This document shows, piece after piece, positions 55,623 through 64,000 of a stretch of 64,000 bases of DNA. Each line of letters opens with the position of its first letter. The first letter of the stretch is position 1. The stretch covers positions 1 to 64,000 of the forward strand of contig CALWUJ010000010.1 of NCBI GenBank assembly GCA_944384725.1, written 5' to 3'. Below the pieces are notes generated by a model, which had not been told where the DNA came from, ran no database searches, and saw nothing but the letters and a program-made list of their open reading frames with translations. Origin of the DNA: an uncultured Agathobaculum sp. GTDB lineage: Bacteria > Bacillota > Clostridia > Oscillospirales > Butyricicoccaceae. The position numbers were made by a program, and so were the translations under genes.

Positions 55623-55697
55623 TAAAAATATTTTCATATATTTTCCTAATTTGGTTAAAATATATAATGCGTGAACTGATTACCAATACAGCGCTCA

Positions 55698-55735
55698 CAA
55701 AAAAGATGCAGACAGCATACGGGTGTCTGCATCTT
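55698..55735 (-). terminator. Orphan terminator before the hsd operon
   Basis: AAGATGCAGACA and TGTCTGCATCTT form a 12-bp perfect stem followed on the minus strand by T6. No minus-strand gene ends here. The stretch 55736-55874 holds no ORF I can support, so this may be the end of a lost gene or small RNA. Confidence 0.65.
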
Positions 55736-55874
55736 GTCAAAAGGGAGCAGATGATTGACATAAAGTTCGTCCTCCAAGCGATGTAGGCGAGCAGCATCGC
55801 AAGGTCAAGCCGTGCGCAACTTTGGGTAAAACGGTGCTGAAGGGAAAGAACGTTGCGGATTGTGTGAACTGTAT

Positions 55875-55903
55875 TTGTCTTTTGACGGAATATCAGGTAT
55901 ACT
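55875..55903 (+). promoter_or_regulatory. Promoter of the hsd operon
   Basis: TTGTCT, 17-bp spacer and TATACT, 84 bp before hsdM. Confidence 0.65.
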
Positions 55904-55986
55904 GGAAAATAGAAGAAAATCAGCGGTGCATATCATAGCCGCCGGGATGGAATGCAATCCTGAAAAACAAACGGAGGAACAAACGC

Positions 55987-57519
55987 ATGATCACAGGTGC
56001 GATTAAAAATAAAGTGGATAAAATCTGGACGGACATCTGGGCGGGCGGCATCACCAACCCCCTCACCGTCATCGAGCAGCTGACCTACCTCATGTTTATC
56101 CGCTCTCTGGACGAGAAGGAGCTGGAAACGGAAGAATTTGAAAACATGACCGGCGAGAAGATGGAAAAGATATTTCCCCAGTCCGCCGTGGGGCAGTCCA
56201 TGCGCTGGAGCAAATTCAAGAACAACGATCCCCGCGAGATTTACGACGTGATTTCCCAGCGGGTTTTCCCGGCGATCAAAAATATGAAGCACGGCCGCCT
56301 GCCGGATTTCAACGAGCAGGGCGAGTTCGTGGACATTGCCGATGATTTCGGCAGCGACGTGCAGAACGAGACGGCCTTTGCCCGCTACATGAGCGACGCC
56401 ATGTTCCTGATCCCCACGCCGCAGGTGCTGCAAAAGATCATCACCGGGCTGGATGACCTGTATGAGCATGACATTGCCGATCTGGATATGCAGGGCGATC
56501 TGTACGAGTATATGCTGGGCAAGCTGGCCACTGCCGGACAAAATGGCCAGTTCCGCACCCCGAAGCACATTCGCGAAATGATGGTGGAGCTGTTGCAACC
56601 CACGCCGGACGACACCATCTGTGACCCGGCCTGCGGTACGGCGGGCTTTCTGGTGTCTGCTTCGGAGTACATCCGCAAACACTATGAGGACACCATGACT
56701 GCCGAGCAGTGGGAGCACTTTGCCGGGGACGCTTTCACTGGCTTCGACACCGACCGCACCATGCTGCGAATCTCCGCGATGAACCTGATGCTGCACTCCA
56801 TCAGCCATCCGGAAATCGACTACAAGGACAGCGTTTCCAAGCAGAACCAGATCAGCGACAAGTTTACCATGTGTCTGGCAAACCCGCCTTTCAAGGGCAC
56901 CGTGGACGCGGAAAGCATCAACGACAATCTGAAAGCCGTCACCAACACGAAAAAGACCGAACTGCTGTTTCTGGCGCTGTTCCTGCGGATGCTGAAAAAG
57001 GGCGGTCAGTGCGCGTGCATCGTGCCGGACGGCGTGTTGTTCGGCTCCTCCAAGGCGCACAAGGCCATCCGCAAGGAACTGGTGGAAAGCCATCAGCTGC
57101 GGGCGGTGATCTCCATGCCCTCCGGCGTGTTCAAACCCTATGCAGGCGTGTCCACGGCGGTGCTGGTGTTCACCAAGACCGGTGCGGGCGGCACGCAAAA
57201 CGTGTGGTTTTACGACATGAAGGCCGACGGCTTTTCGCTGGACGACAAGCGCAGCGAGATCGCGGAGAACGACATCCCCGACATTATCGAGCGGTTCCAT
57301 CATCTGGACAAGGAAGCCGACCGCCAGCGCACCGAGCAGAGCTTTTTTGTGCCCAAGCAGGAAATTGCGGATAACGACTATGACCTGTCCATCAACAAGT
57401 ACAAAAAGGTGGAGTATGTGCCGGTGGAGTATCCCTCGACCTCGGAAATTATGGCAGACCTGCACGCGCTGGAAAGCGAGATCACCGCAGGGCTGGCGGA
57501 ATTGGAGGGGATGCTGTGA
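55987..57519 (+). CDS. hsdM: Type I restriction-modification DNA methyltransferase subunit
   Basis: This 510-residue N6-adenine methylase has an N-terminal helical HsdM domain (YLMFIRSLDEKELE), SAM-binding DPACGTAGF at about 213-221 and catalytic NPPF at about 299-302. A C-terminal helical tail contacts HsdS. The start follows GGAGG at a spacing of 9. The stop overlaps hsdS in TGATG. Base composition is as G+C-rich as the chromosome, unlike the next two genes in part. Confidence 0.96.
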   Translation: MITGAIKNKVDKIWTDIWAGGITNPLTVIEQLTYLMFIRSLDEKELETEEFENMTGEKMEKIFPQSAVGQSMRWSKFKNNDPREIYDVISQRVFPAIKNMKHGRLPDFNEQGEFVDIADDFGSDVQNETAFARYMSDAMFLIPTPQVLQKIITGLDDLYEHDIADLDMQGDLYEYMLGKLATAGQNGQFRTPKHIREMMVELLQPTPDDTICDPACGTAGFLVSASEYIRKHYEDTMTAEQWEHFAGDAFTGFDTDRTMLRISAMNLMLHSISHPEIDYKDSVSKQNQISDKFTMCLANPPFKGTVDAESINDNLKAVTNTKKTELLFLALFLRMLKKGGQCACIVPDGVLFGSSKAHKAIRKELVESHQLRAVISMPSGVFKPYAGVSTAVLVFTKTGAGGTQNVWFYDMKADGFSLDDKRSEIAENDIPDIIERFHHLDKEADRQRTEQSFFVPKQEIADNDYDLSINKYKKVEYVPVEYPSTSEIMADLHALESEITAGLAELEGML

Positions 57520-58619
57520 TGGCGAGATTGGGAGATGTCTGTAAAAAGGGAACATCAAATATTGCGCAAAAAGATTTAGAAGGACATTGCGGCAACTATC
57601 CTATTTATGGTGCAAGTGGTTTTATTGCTAATGTGGATTTTTATCAACAGGAAAAGCCTTATATTGCAGTTGTAAAAGATGGAGCGGGTATTGGGCGCAT
57701 TATGAAGTTACCGGCAAAATCATCTGTAATTGGAACAATGCAGTATATCATTCCGAATGATACTGTCGATATTAACTTTTTGGCTTATGCGATGGAACAT
57801 ATGAATCTCTCCAAGTATTTTACTGGAGCGACTATTCCACATATCTATTTTAAGGACTATCAAAGAGAAAAACTTCTCTTGCCATCGCTTGGTGAACAGC
57901 GCAAAATTGCGGCGTTGCTGGACAAGGTAAGCGACCTGATTGCCAAACGTCGCCAGCAGCTGGATAAGCTGGATGAGATGGTCAAGGCAAGGTTTGTGGA
58001 GATGTTTGGGGATACGATTTATAATCCATACAACTGGCCTACTCAACAGCTTGAGGAAATGGCGGATATAGTTTCCGGTATTACAAAAGGAAGAAAAACA
58101 AAGGAACAAGATTTGATAGAGGTTCCTTATATGGCCGTTTCTAATGTAAAAGACGGATATATAGACTGGACAACGGTAAAAACCATTTTAGCTACACAAT
58201 CAGAAGTAGAACAGTATCGTTTATTGCCCGACGATATACTTATGACTGAGGGCGGCGATCCTGATAAATTGGGCCGGGGAGCTATTATTCAAACTCCACC
58301 CGAAAACTGCATTCATCAAAACCATATCTTTCGTGTTAGATTGAATGAGAAGCTACTATTACCCTGTTATTTCGCAGAATTTCTGAAACATCAAAAAGCA
58401 AAGCAATACTTTTTGAGATGTGCAAAACAAACAACGGGCATAGCAAGTATAAATATGCGTCAATTAAAAGGGTTAACGACACTGGTGCCCCCCTTGGAGT
58501 TACAAAATCAATTTGCTACCTTCGTTGAGCACACTGAAAAAACAAAAACCACCATCAGTCGCAGCCTTGAAAAACTGGAAACGCTAAAAAAGGCGCTGAT
58601 GCAAATGTACTTTAAGTAA
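57519..58619 (+). CDS. hsdS: Type I restriction-modification specificity subunit
   Basis: The product is 366 residues. It has two target-recognition domains (about 1-120 and 170-310) and two conserved helical spacers (GEQRKIAALLDKVSDLIAKR and FATFVEHTEKTKTTISRSLE). The first spacer is G+C-rich like hsdM, but the DNA coding for both recognition domains is clearly A+T-rich. This is the mosaic expected when recognition domains are swapped in by recombination. There is one full gene and no second hsdS fragment or inversion site in the window. Confidence 0.93.
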   Translation: MARLGDVCKKGTSNIAQKDLEGHCGNYPIYGASGFIANVDFYQQEKPYIAVVKDGAGIGRIMKLPAKSSVIGTMQYIIPNDTVDINFLAYAMEHMNLSKYFTGATIPHIYFKDYQREKLLLPSLGEQRKIAALLDKVSDLIAKRRQQLDKLDEMVKARFVEMFGDTIYNPYNWPTQQLEEMADIVSGITKGRKTKEQDLIEVPYMAVSNVKDGYIDWTTVKTILATQSEVEQYRLLPDDILMTEGGDPDKLGRGAIIQTPPENCIHQNHIFRVRLNEKLLLPCYFAEFLKHQKAKQYFLRCAKQTTGIASINMRQLKGLTTLVPPLELQNQFATFVEHTEKTKTTISRSLEKLETLKKALMQMYFK

Positions 58620-58629
58620 GGTGATAAAA

Positions 58630-60108
58630 ATGTCTAAAAATTTATTAGAAAATGTATATGTCACTGCTGGAGTTCCTCTAATTACATATGTTGAACCAAA
58701 AGAATTTTTGCAATTGAAAATTGCATTGAGGACTCGTGGAAAATGTGTAGTAGTTGAGGGACCATCTGGCATTGGAAAGACAACAGCAATTAAGAAGGCA
58801 CTGGAAAGTCTTAATTTGAAAGATGTTGTTTATCTATCTGCAAGAAAAAAATCTGATGAGTATAAAATTAAACAAATTGCAAATGGAGAATTTAATGGCG
58901 TTCAAATTATAGATGATTTTCATCGCTTAGATTCGGAAACAAAAGAAAAGATTTCGGATGTAATGAAATATCTTGCTGACGAAAATATTGAAGATCAAAA
59001 AATTGTTGTTATCGGCATTAACCGTGTAGGAGATTCTTTGATAACATTTTCTCCAGATTTAAATAGTCGTATTTCTACTATAAAATTTGAAGTTAATTCA
59101 GATGATAAACTTCTTGAACTTATTGAAAAGGGAGAAGATGCACTTAATATAAAATTTGATAATAAATCTACAATAGTTAAAAATTCTTATGGCAGTTTTC
59201 AATTAACTCAACTAATGTGCCATCAAGCATGTATAGAAAATGAAATTGATAGTGAGTGTATCGAGAAATTAAGTATTCATGTTTCGTTCCCATGTATTCA
59301 AAGTGCAATTTCTTCCGAACTCTCAAGAAGCTATTTCAATATTGCTCGCGAATTTGCTGTTGGCAATCGCTTACGACGAGAGGGTCGCGCTCCATATTTG
59401 CATGTGTTAAAATGGCTATCAGAAAGTGATACTTGGGCTATTTCATTGGTTTCGGAAATGCAACGTCATCCTGAAGCTAAAGCCGGTGTGACTCAAATTG
59501 TGGAGAAAGGGTATTTAGAAGATTTCCTAAAGAAACACGAAAAAGTTAATGATTATGTACATTATGATAAAGATACCCGAATGCTTGTTGCTGAAGATCC
59601 CAAATTTATTTTTTATTTAAAAACAATTAATTGGAATAACTTTGCTAGAGATATTGGTTATTTGCAACTAATAAATGAGCGAAAGTATGATTATGCATTG
59701 TCTTTTGCAGGGAACGAGCGACAGTATGCGGAAAAGATTTTCAATAGACTGACCACTCTTGAAATAAGTGTTTTTTATGATAAAAACGAACAATCAAATA
59801 TTTTGTCTGAAAACGTGGAAGAGTACTTATATCCAATTTATAATAGCGAGGCGATATATGTTGTTCCATTATTAAGTAAAAATTATCCCAATAGAGTCTG
59901 GACGAAGTTCGAATCTAAAGCATTTAAAGATCGCTTTGGGCAACATGCGGTTATTCCAATTTGGTTTAAGGATACAGATACAATGTTTGATGAATCCAAA
60001 AATTATGGTGGGCTTACCTTTAATCCAGACGGTGATGTTGATCAGCAAATTGATGATATCGTTAATTCTCTGGCAAAAAAGATAGAAGAGTCTAAAATTA
60101 CTTCTTGA
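58630..60108 (+). CDS. NTPase-TIR fusion protein inside the hsd operon (candidate defence effector)
   Basis: The product is 492 residues. An N-terminal AAA/STAND-like NTPase has Walker A GPSGIGKTT (G44-T52, lysine K50) and Walker B VQIIDDFHRL (D95-D96), then GINRVGDSL as a sensor-like stretch. A helical middle follows. The C-terminal TIR domain (about 352-480) has YDYALSFAGNE, FYDKNE and WTKFES, whose glutamate E428 is the expected NAD-cleaving residue. The gene is strongly A+T-rich, unlike hsdM and hsdR, and so probably acquired. ATG 58630 follows AAGGTGA; it starts 10 bp after hsdS and ends 25 bp before hsdR. Confidence 0.85.
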   Translation: MSKNLLENVYVTAGVPLITYVEPKEFLQLKIALRTRGKCVVVEGPSGIGKTTAIKKALESLNLKDVVYLSARKKSDEYKIKQIANGEFNGVQIIDDFHRLDSETKEKISDVMKYLADENIEDQKIVVIGINRVGDSLITFSPDLNSRISTIKFEVNSDDKLLELIEKGEDALNIKFDNKSTIVKNSYGSFQLTQLMCHQACIENEIDSECIEKLSIHVSFPCIQSAISSELSRSYFNIAREFAVGNRLRREGRAPYLHVLKWLSESDTWAISLVSEMQRHPEAKAGVTQIVEKGYLEDFLKKHEKVNDYVHYDKDTRMLVAEDPKFIFYLKTINWNNFARDIGYLQLINERKYDYALSFAGNERQYAEKIFNRLTTLEISVFYDKNEQSNILSENVEEYLYPIYNSEAIYVVPLLSKNYPNRVWTKFESKAFKDRFGQHAVIPIWFKDTDTMFDESKNYGGLTFNPDGDVDQQIDDIVNSLAKKIEESKITS

Positions 60109-60133
60109 TTACAACATGTAAGAAGGTGACACC

Positions 60134-63100
60134 ATGACCAACTTCTCCTTCCTCGAAACCAAACCGGAATACGCCCTTCTTGCCCCCGCCTGCGTGGAGG
60201 CCGAGAAAATCTACGCTTCCGCCCCGGCCATGTGCGCCGTGGGCTGCCGCAAGGCGTTGGAGCTGGCGGTCAAGTGGGTGTACGCGGCGGACAAGACCAT
60301 GCAAATGCCCTACAAGGACAATCTGCAATCCCTTGTCCACGAGCCATCCTTCCGCTTTGCCGTGGACTATAACACTTGGGGCAAGTTTCAGTTTATCATC
60401 AAGCTGGGCAATCTGGCGGTACATACCGAGCGCAGCGTACAGCCGGGCGATGCGCTGGCTTCTCTGCGGGGCTTGTTTGAGTTTGTCCAGTGGATCGACT
60501 ACTGCTATGGCGCAGACTATGTGGAGCGCACCTTTGACGAGAACCTCATCCCTACCGAAAAGGTTGTGGTGGACACTCGGAAAATCAAGGAGCAGGAAAG
60601 CCTGCTGGATGAAAAAGATGCGCAAATCGAGGCACTGCGCCGGCAGATCGAGCAGATGGCCGCGCAGTACACCGCCGAAAAGGACAAGCACAAGCAGGAG
60701 CGCACCTTCCAGCCCGAAGACCTTTCCGAATTCCAAACCCGCAAACGGTTTATTGATGTGGATATGAAGAATATCGGCTGGAAATTTACCGGCGCGGACG
60801 CGGATGTGCAGGAGGAGTACCCTGTGGAGGGTATGGCCGGGGTAGCCGGTCAGATGGGCTACTGCGACTATGTGCTGTTCGGAAAGGACGGCCTGCCGCT
60901 GGCTGTGGTGGAAGCAAAGCGCGCCAGCAAGGACCCGAATAGCGGGCGCAGGCAGGCGGCTTTGTACGCGGACTGTCTGGAATGGAAATTCGGCCGCCGT
61001 CCGATGATGTTCACCACCAACGGTTTTGAAACCTACTTCTGGGACGACCAGAGCGGCCCGCAGCGCAAGGTCAGCGGCGTGTTCAGCAAGGACGACCTGC
61101 AAAAGCTGATGAACCGCCGCACCGAGCGGCTGGACTTGATGAGCGTTTCCATTGACGACAAAATCACTGACCGATACTACCAGAAGGAAGCCATCCGTGC
61201 GGTATGCGGGCAGATGGAGCAGGGATTCCGTAAGCACCTGCTGGTGATGGCCACCGGCACCGGCAAAACCCGAACTGCTTCCAGCTTGACCGATGTGCTC
61301 AGCCGCGGCAAATGGGTGACCAATATCCTGTTTCTGGCTGACCGCACTGCGCTGGTCAAGCAGGCCAAGGACGATTTTAAGAACTATCTGCCGGATATGT
61401 CTCTGTGCAATCTGTGCTCCAACAAGGATGACCGGAACGCCCGTATTGTGTTCTCCACCTACCCGACCATCCTCAATGCCATCGACGATACCAAGTCCAA
61501 AGACGGACGGCAGTTATTTACCCCAGCGCATTTTGATCTCATTATCATTGACGAAAGCCATCGGAGTATTTTCAAAAAATACCGGGCGATTTTTGAGTAT
61601 TTCGACGCCGTGATGGTTGGCCTTACCGCGACACCCAAAACCGATGTAGATCGCAATACCTACGAATTTTTCGAGATGGAGCACGGTGTGCCCACCTATG
61701 CCTACGATTACGAGACGGCGGTTTATCAGGATCATGTGCTGGTGCCGTATTATAACTACGAGGTCAAGACCAAGTTCCTTGAAGAAGGCATCACCTATGA
61801 TGAGTTGTCGGATGCGGACAAGGAACGGTACGAGGAAGATTTCATCGAAGATGGCGTCATGCCAGAAGTGATTCCGTCAGAAAAACTCAATAAATTTGTG
61901 TTTAACGAGATAACGGTGGACATCGTATTGCAGGACTTGATGGAACGGGGCATCAAAGTGGCGGGCGGCGATCGGCTGGGTAAAACCATCATCTTTGCTC
62001 AGAATAAGCGCCATGCGGAATTTATTCTAGAGCGGTTCAACAAGCTGTACCCGCAGTATCACGGCTCCTTCGCCCAGCGGGTCATCTGCGATGATACCTA
62101 TGCCCAGACGGTGATCGACGACTTTAAGCAGCCGGAAAAAGAGCCGCATATCGCGGTTTCTGTGGATATGATGGACACCGGCATCGACGTGCCCGAGTGC
62201 GTCAATCTGGTGTTTTTTAAGAAGGTTCGTTCTAAGGCAAAATTCTGGCAGATGATTGGGCGAGGCACCCGCCTGTGCAAAGGGCTGGCCTGTGTGGATC
62301 AGGTGGATGGAGCCTATACGGATAAGCGCCGTTTCCTGATTTTTGACTACTGCGGCAACTTCGAATTCTTCCGCGAGCATAAAGAGGGCTACGAGGCCAG
62401 AGAAACAAAGACACTGTCAGAAAACATCTTCGGTAAACAGATCAGAATTGCCATGGCGTTGCAGGAAAGCGCCTTTGCCGGAGAGGATTATCAGGCGTGG
62501 CGCAGCGAGATCGTCGATACTTGCCACAAGCAGGTGACAGCGCTCAACGCTGACCTGATCGCCGTGAAATTGCGGATGCAGTATGTTGATAAGTATCAAA
62601 AACAGGACGCATTCGCTTCGATTAGCGAAGGGGACAAGAGTGAACTGCTGAAAGAGATTGCACCGCTTGTCCGTTCGGATGACGACGATGAATTTGCCAA
62701 GCGCTTTGACAACTTTATGTATGGCCTGATTCTGGCGCACATCGAGCAGATGCCCGCTTTCAAGTATGCCAAAAAGCAGTTGTGCGACACCGCCTCTCTG
62801 CTGGAGCGCAAGGCCAATATTCCGCAGATCAAGGCGAAGCTGCCGGTACTGAAGGAGATCCATACCGATGCTTTTTGGGATGCGGACGATATCTTGCGGT
62901 TTGAGCAGGTTCGGAAAGAACTGCGCGATCTGATCCGGTTTTTGGATGAGGGCGGCGGAGCGCAGCGGCAGATTGTCACTAAACTTACCGATCCGATTAT
63001 TGACAGTCAGGAAGGCATTCAGATGGATGCTGCCTATGACTTTGAGGATTACCGCGCAAAGGTCAACCGCTATGTCAACGAGCATGGGGATACGCTGGCA

Positions 63101-63511
63101 ATTTACAAGCTGACCCACAATATCCCGCTGGGCGTGGGCGATTATCAGGAACTGGAGCGGGTGCTCACCAGCGAACTGGGAAGCAAAGAGGATTATGCCC
63201 GAGAATTTGGCGATACACCCTTTGGATTGCTCGTTCGCAAGATTGCCAAGTTGGACCATGAAGCCGCCATGCAGGCATTTTCGGTGTTCATCAATGACCA
63301 GTCCTTAAACCAGAAGCAGATTGCGTTTGTTCACAAAATTATCCATCATATTGAGCTGAATGGGTATATGGATAATGTTGCGGAACTGGCAAAGCCGCCG
63401 TTTGACAAGCCAATCAGTTTTATCAAATTGTTTGACGCCAAAACCAGAACCGCTTTGATGAAAACAATCAATCAGGTTCGAGAAAATGCCGTTCAGGTTT
63501 TAGCATTATAA
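60134..63511 (+). CDS. hsdR: Type I restriction endonuclease subunit R
   Basis: This 1125-residue translocating nuclease begins with a DUF4145-like domain (about 15-140) and a coiled coil. The nuclease site is D245...E260-A-K262 (VEAKR). The SF2 motor has Walker A ATGTGKTRT (K378), DESH (473-476), LTATPKT and MIGRGTRLC. A C-terminal helical domain binds the methylase. The layout is EcoEI-like (type IB). The start follows AAGGTGA. Full length and intact. Confidence 0.95.
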   Translation: MTNFSFLETKPEYALLAPACVEAEKIYASAPAMCAVGCRKALELAVKWVYAADKTMQMPYKDNLQSLVHEPSFRFAVDYNTWGKFQFIIKLGNLAVHTERSVQPGDALASLRGLFEFVQWIDYCYGADYVERTFDENLIPTEKVVVDTRKIKEQESLLDEKDAQIEALRRQIEQMAAQYTAEKDKHKQERTFQPEDLSEFQTRKRFIDVDMKNIGWKFTGADADVQEEYPVEGMAGVAGQMGYCDYVLFGKDGLPLAVVEAKRASKDPNSGRRQAALYADCLEWKFGRRPMMFTTNGFETYFWDDQSGPQRKVSGVFSKDDLQKLMNRRTERLDLMSVSIDDKITDRYYQKEAIRAVCGQMEQGFRKHLLVMATGTGKTRTASSLTDVLSRGKWVTNILFLADRTALVKQAKDDFKNYLPDMSLCNLCSNKDDRNARIVFSTYPTILNAIDDTKSKDGRQLFTPAHFDLIIIDESHRSIFKKYRAIFEYFDAVMVGLTATPKTDVDRNTYEFFEMEHGVPTYAYDYETAVYQDHVLVPYYNYEVKTKFLEEGITYDELSDADKERYEEDFIEDGVMPEVIPSEKLNKFVFNEITVDIVLQDLMERGIKVAGGDRLGKTIIFAQNKRHAEFILERFNKLYPQYHGSFAQRVICDDTYAQTVIDDFKQPEKEPHIAVSVDMMDTGIDVPECVNLVFFKKVRSKAKFWQMIGRGTRLCKGLACVDQVDGAYTDKRRFLIFDYCGNFEFFREHKEGYEARETKTLSENIFGKQIRIAMALQESAFAGEDYQAWRSEIVDTCHKQVTALNADLIAVKLRMQYVDKYQKQDAFASISEGDKSELLKEIAPLVRSDDDDEFAKRFDNFMYGLILAHIEQMPAFKYAKKQLCDTASLLERKANIPQIKAKLPVLKEIHTDAFWDADDILRFEQVRKELRDLIRFLDEGGGAQRQIVTKLTDPIIDSQEGIQMDAAYDFEDYRAKVNRYVNEHGDTLAIYKLTHNIPLGVGDYQELERVLTSELGSKEDYAREFGDTPFGLLVRKIAKLDHEAAMQAFSVFINDQSLNQKQIAFVHKIIHHIELNGYMDNVAELAKPPFDKPISFIKLFDAKTRTALMKTINQVRENAVQVLAL

Positions 63512-63520
63512 GCAAGTGAA

Positions 63521-63575
63521 ACAGGCACAGAGACATACCGGAATTGCTGGCAGATCTCTGTGCCTGTTTTATTTT
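63521..63575 (+). terminator. Terminator of the hsd operon
   Basis: ACAGGCACAGAGA and TCTCTGTGCCTGT form a 13-bp perfect stem followed by TTTATTTTA. Confidence 0.92.
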
Positions 63576-63615
63576 ATATAACTGTAGTGTTGATGCAGCA
63601 TACACACATATCACA

Positions 63616-63649
63616 AAAAGCCTCCCAACCGTATGTGTTGGGAGGCTTT
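63616..63649 (-). terminator. Terminator of the right-edge gene
   Basis: AAAGCCTCCCAAC and GTTGGGAGGCTTT form the stem, with TTTTTG following on the minus strand. Confidence 0.9.
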
Positions 63650-63654
63650 GAGCC

Positions 63655-64000
63655 TTATCGTCTGCTACAACGCACGCCCGTCATATTGATTGACAAACTG
63701 CTATTCCCATACTCGGTGCAGGAAATAACCAGCTGCGATCCTTCTGGGCGAATTTGCGCTTTTGCAGTAGTTGCCGCCATTGTATCAAACTGTTCCGTTT
63801 GATAATACGCCCCCATCTTGACAAGCTTTGCCGGTTCCAATGTGCCGTTAAACCGAAGGCCAGTGCCCTGTACAACCGTTAAGGTCAGATAATAATCATT
63901 TCCAACTCTTTCGATCGACAGCCCACTATCCGGATTGTTCACAAAGTACCATTCACCCACATAGTTTTCCAACGAGACTTCACTCGCGTTATCCTGCAAT
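63655..64000 (-). CDS. Hypothetical protein, C-terminal part only
   Basis: The frame runs off the window edge; 115 residues are visible. They look beta-rich (YVGEWYFVNNPDSGLSIERV, GNDYYLTLTVVQGTGLRFNG), like small lipocalin-like or lipoprotein domains of Clostridia. It ends with SLSINMTGVRCSRR. No family can be named from this part, and the start lies to the right of the window. Confidence 0.7.
   Translation of the reverse strand, partial: LQDNASEVSLENYVGEWYFVNNPDSGLSIERVGNDYYLTLTVVQGTGLRFNGTLEPAKLVKMGAYYQTEQFDTMAATTAKAQIRPEGSQLVISCTEYGNSSLSINMTGVRCSRR

Noticed and set aside
55933..57558. 541-residue minus-strand open frame across hsdM
   Set aside because: His/Gly/Gln-rich shadow of the G+C-rich hsdM gene with no homology signature. 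The same holds for the long shadow frames opposite valS, pheT, pheS, clpE, hsdR and the endolysin.
60098..61237. 379-residue minus-strand open frame across the start of hsdR
   Set aside because: Shadow frame; hsdR has family motifs and a ribosome binding site, this frame has neither.

Overview
The window looks like chromosomal DNA of an anaerobic, endospore-forming Clostridia member with fairly high G+C, plausibly an Oscillospirales / Butyricicoccaceae-like gut lineage. That placement is inference from gene style, not from a marker search. The evidence is a spoIIAA-spoIIAB-sigF operon, IreB, T-box leaders on pheST and valS, AGGAGG-type ribosome binding sites, an EcfA1-EcfA2-EcfT-TruA cluster and S-layer-homology proteins.

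Layout. 1-7,105: two divergent beta-glucoside operons. The left one is licT-like antiterminator then bglF. The right one is a GH1 phospho-beta-glucosidase then PTS IIB, IIC and IIA. Both leaders, and the licT-bglF gap, carry an RAT-like antiterminator hairpin overlapping an intrinsic terminator, so one LicT protein can open all three gates. 7,106-12,015: a decayed mobile-element segment with an E2-like/PRTRC-B-like protein, a Rad52-like annealase, an SMC-type ATPase cut off and joined to a helicase C-terminus, then a phage holin and a two-domain endolysin. 12,078-12,791: five tRNA genes (Gly, Arg, His, Gln, Lys) on the minus strand from one near-consensus promoter, with a nested palindrome and a partial tRNA-Arg copy.

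12,900-48,400: mostly housekeeping. It holds an OmpR/HK pair, a SprA-like metalloprotease-fold protein, an ECF sigma/anti-sigma pair, a ClpE-like ATPase, CvpA, DUF5711-like, TruA, the ECF transporter module with a 48-residue membrane peptide, an rRNA-type methyltransferase, MarR-regulated MATE, YgiQ radical SAM, IreB, pheST, a ribbon-helix-helix regulator with a perfect operator, valS, folC, the spoIIA operon and a PcrA-like helicase. A secreted membrane protein gene at 35,758-36,549 keeps its promoter, ribosome binding site and ATG but has a TAA at codon 3.

48,395-64,000: accessory. A 5'-truncated feoB lies beside a two-gene RecQ-like helicase / phage gene II-X-like replication protein cassette. 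Two SLH proteins follow, one with a transglutaminase-like domain. Last is a type I restriction-modification operon, hsdM-hsdS-[NTPase-TIR]-hsdR. The A+T-rich NTPase-TIR gene sits in the slot that the PrrC anticodon nuclease occupies in EcoprrI. It is the best candidate in the window for an undescribed system: a TIR effector that may guard, or be restrained by, the restriction enzyme around it.
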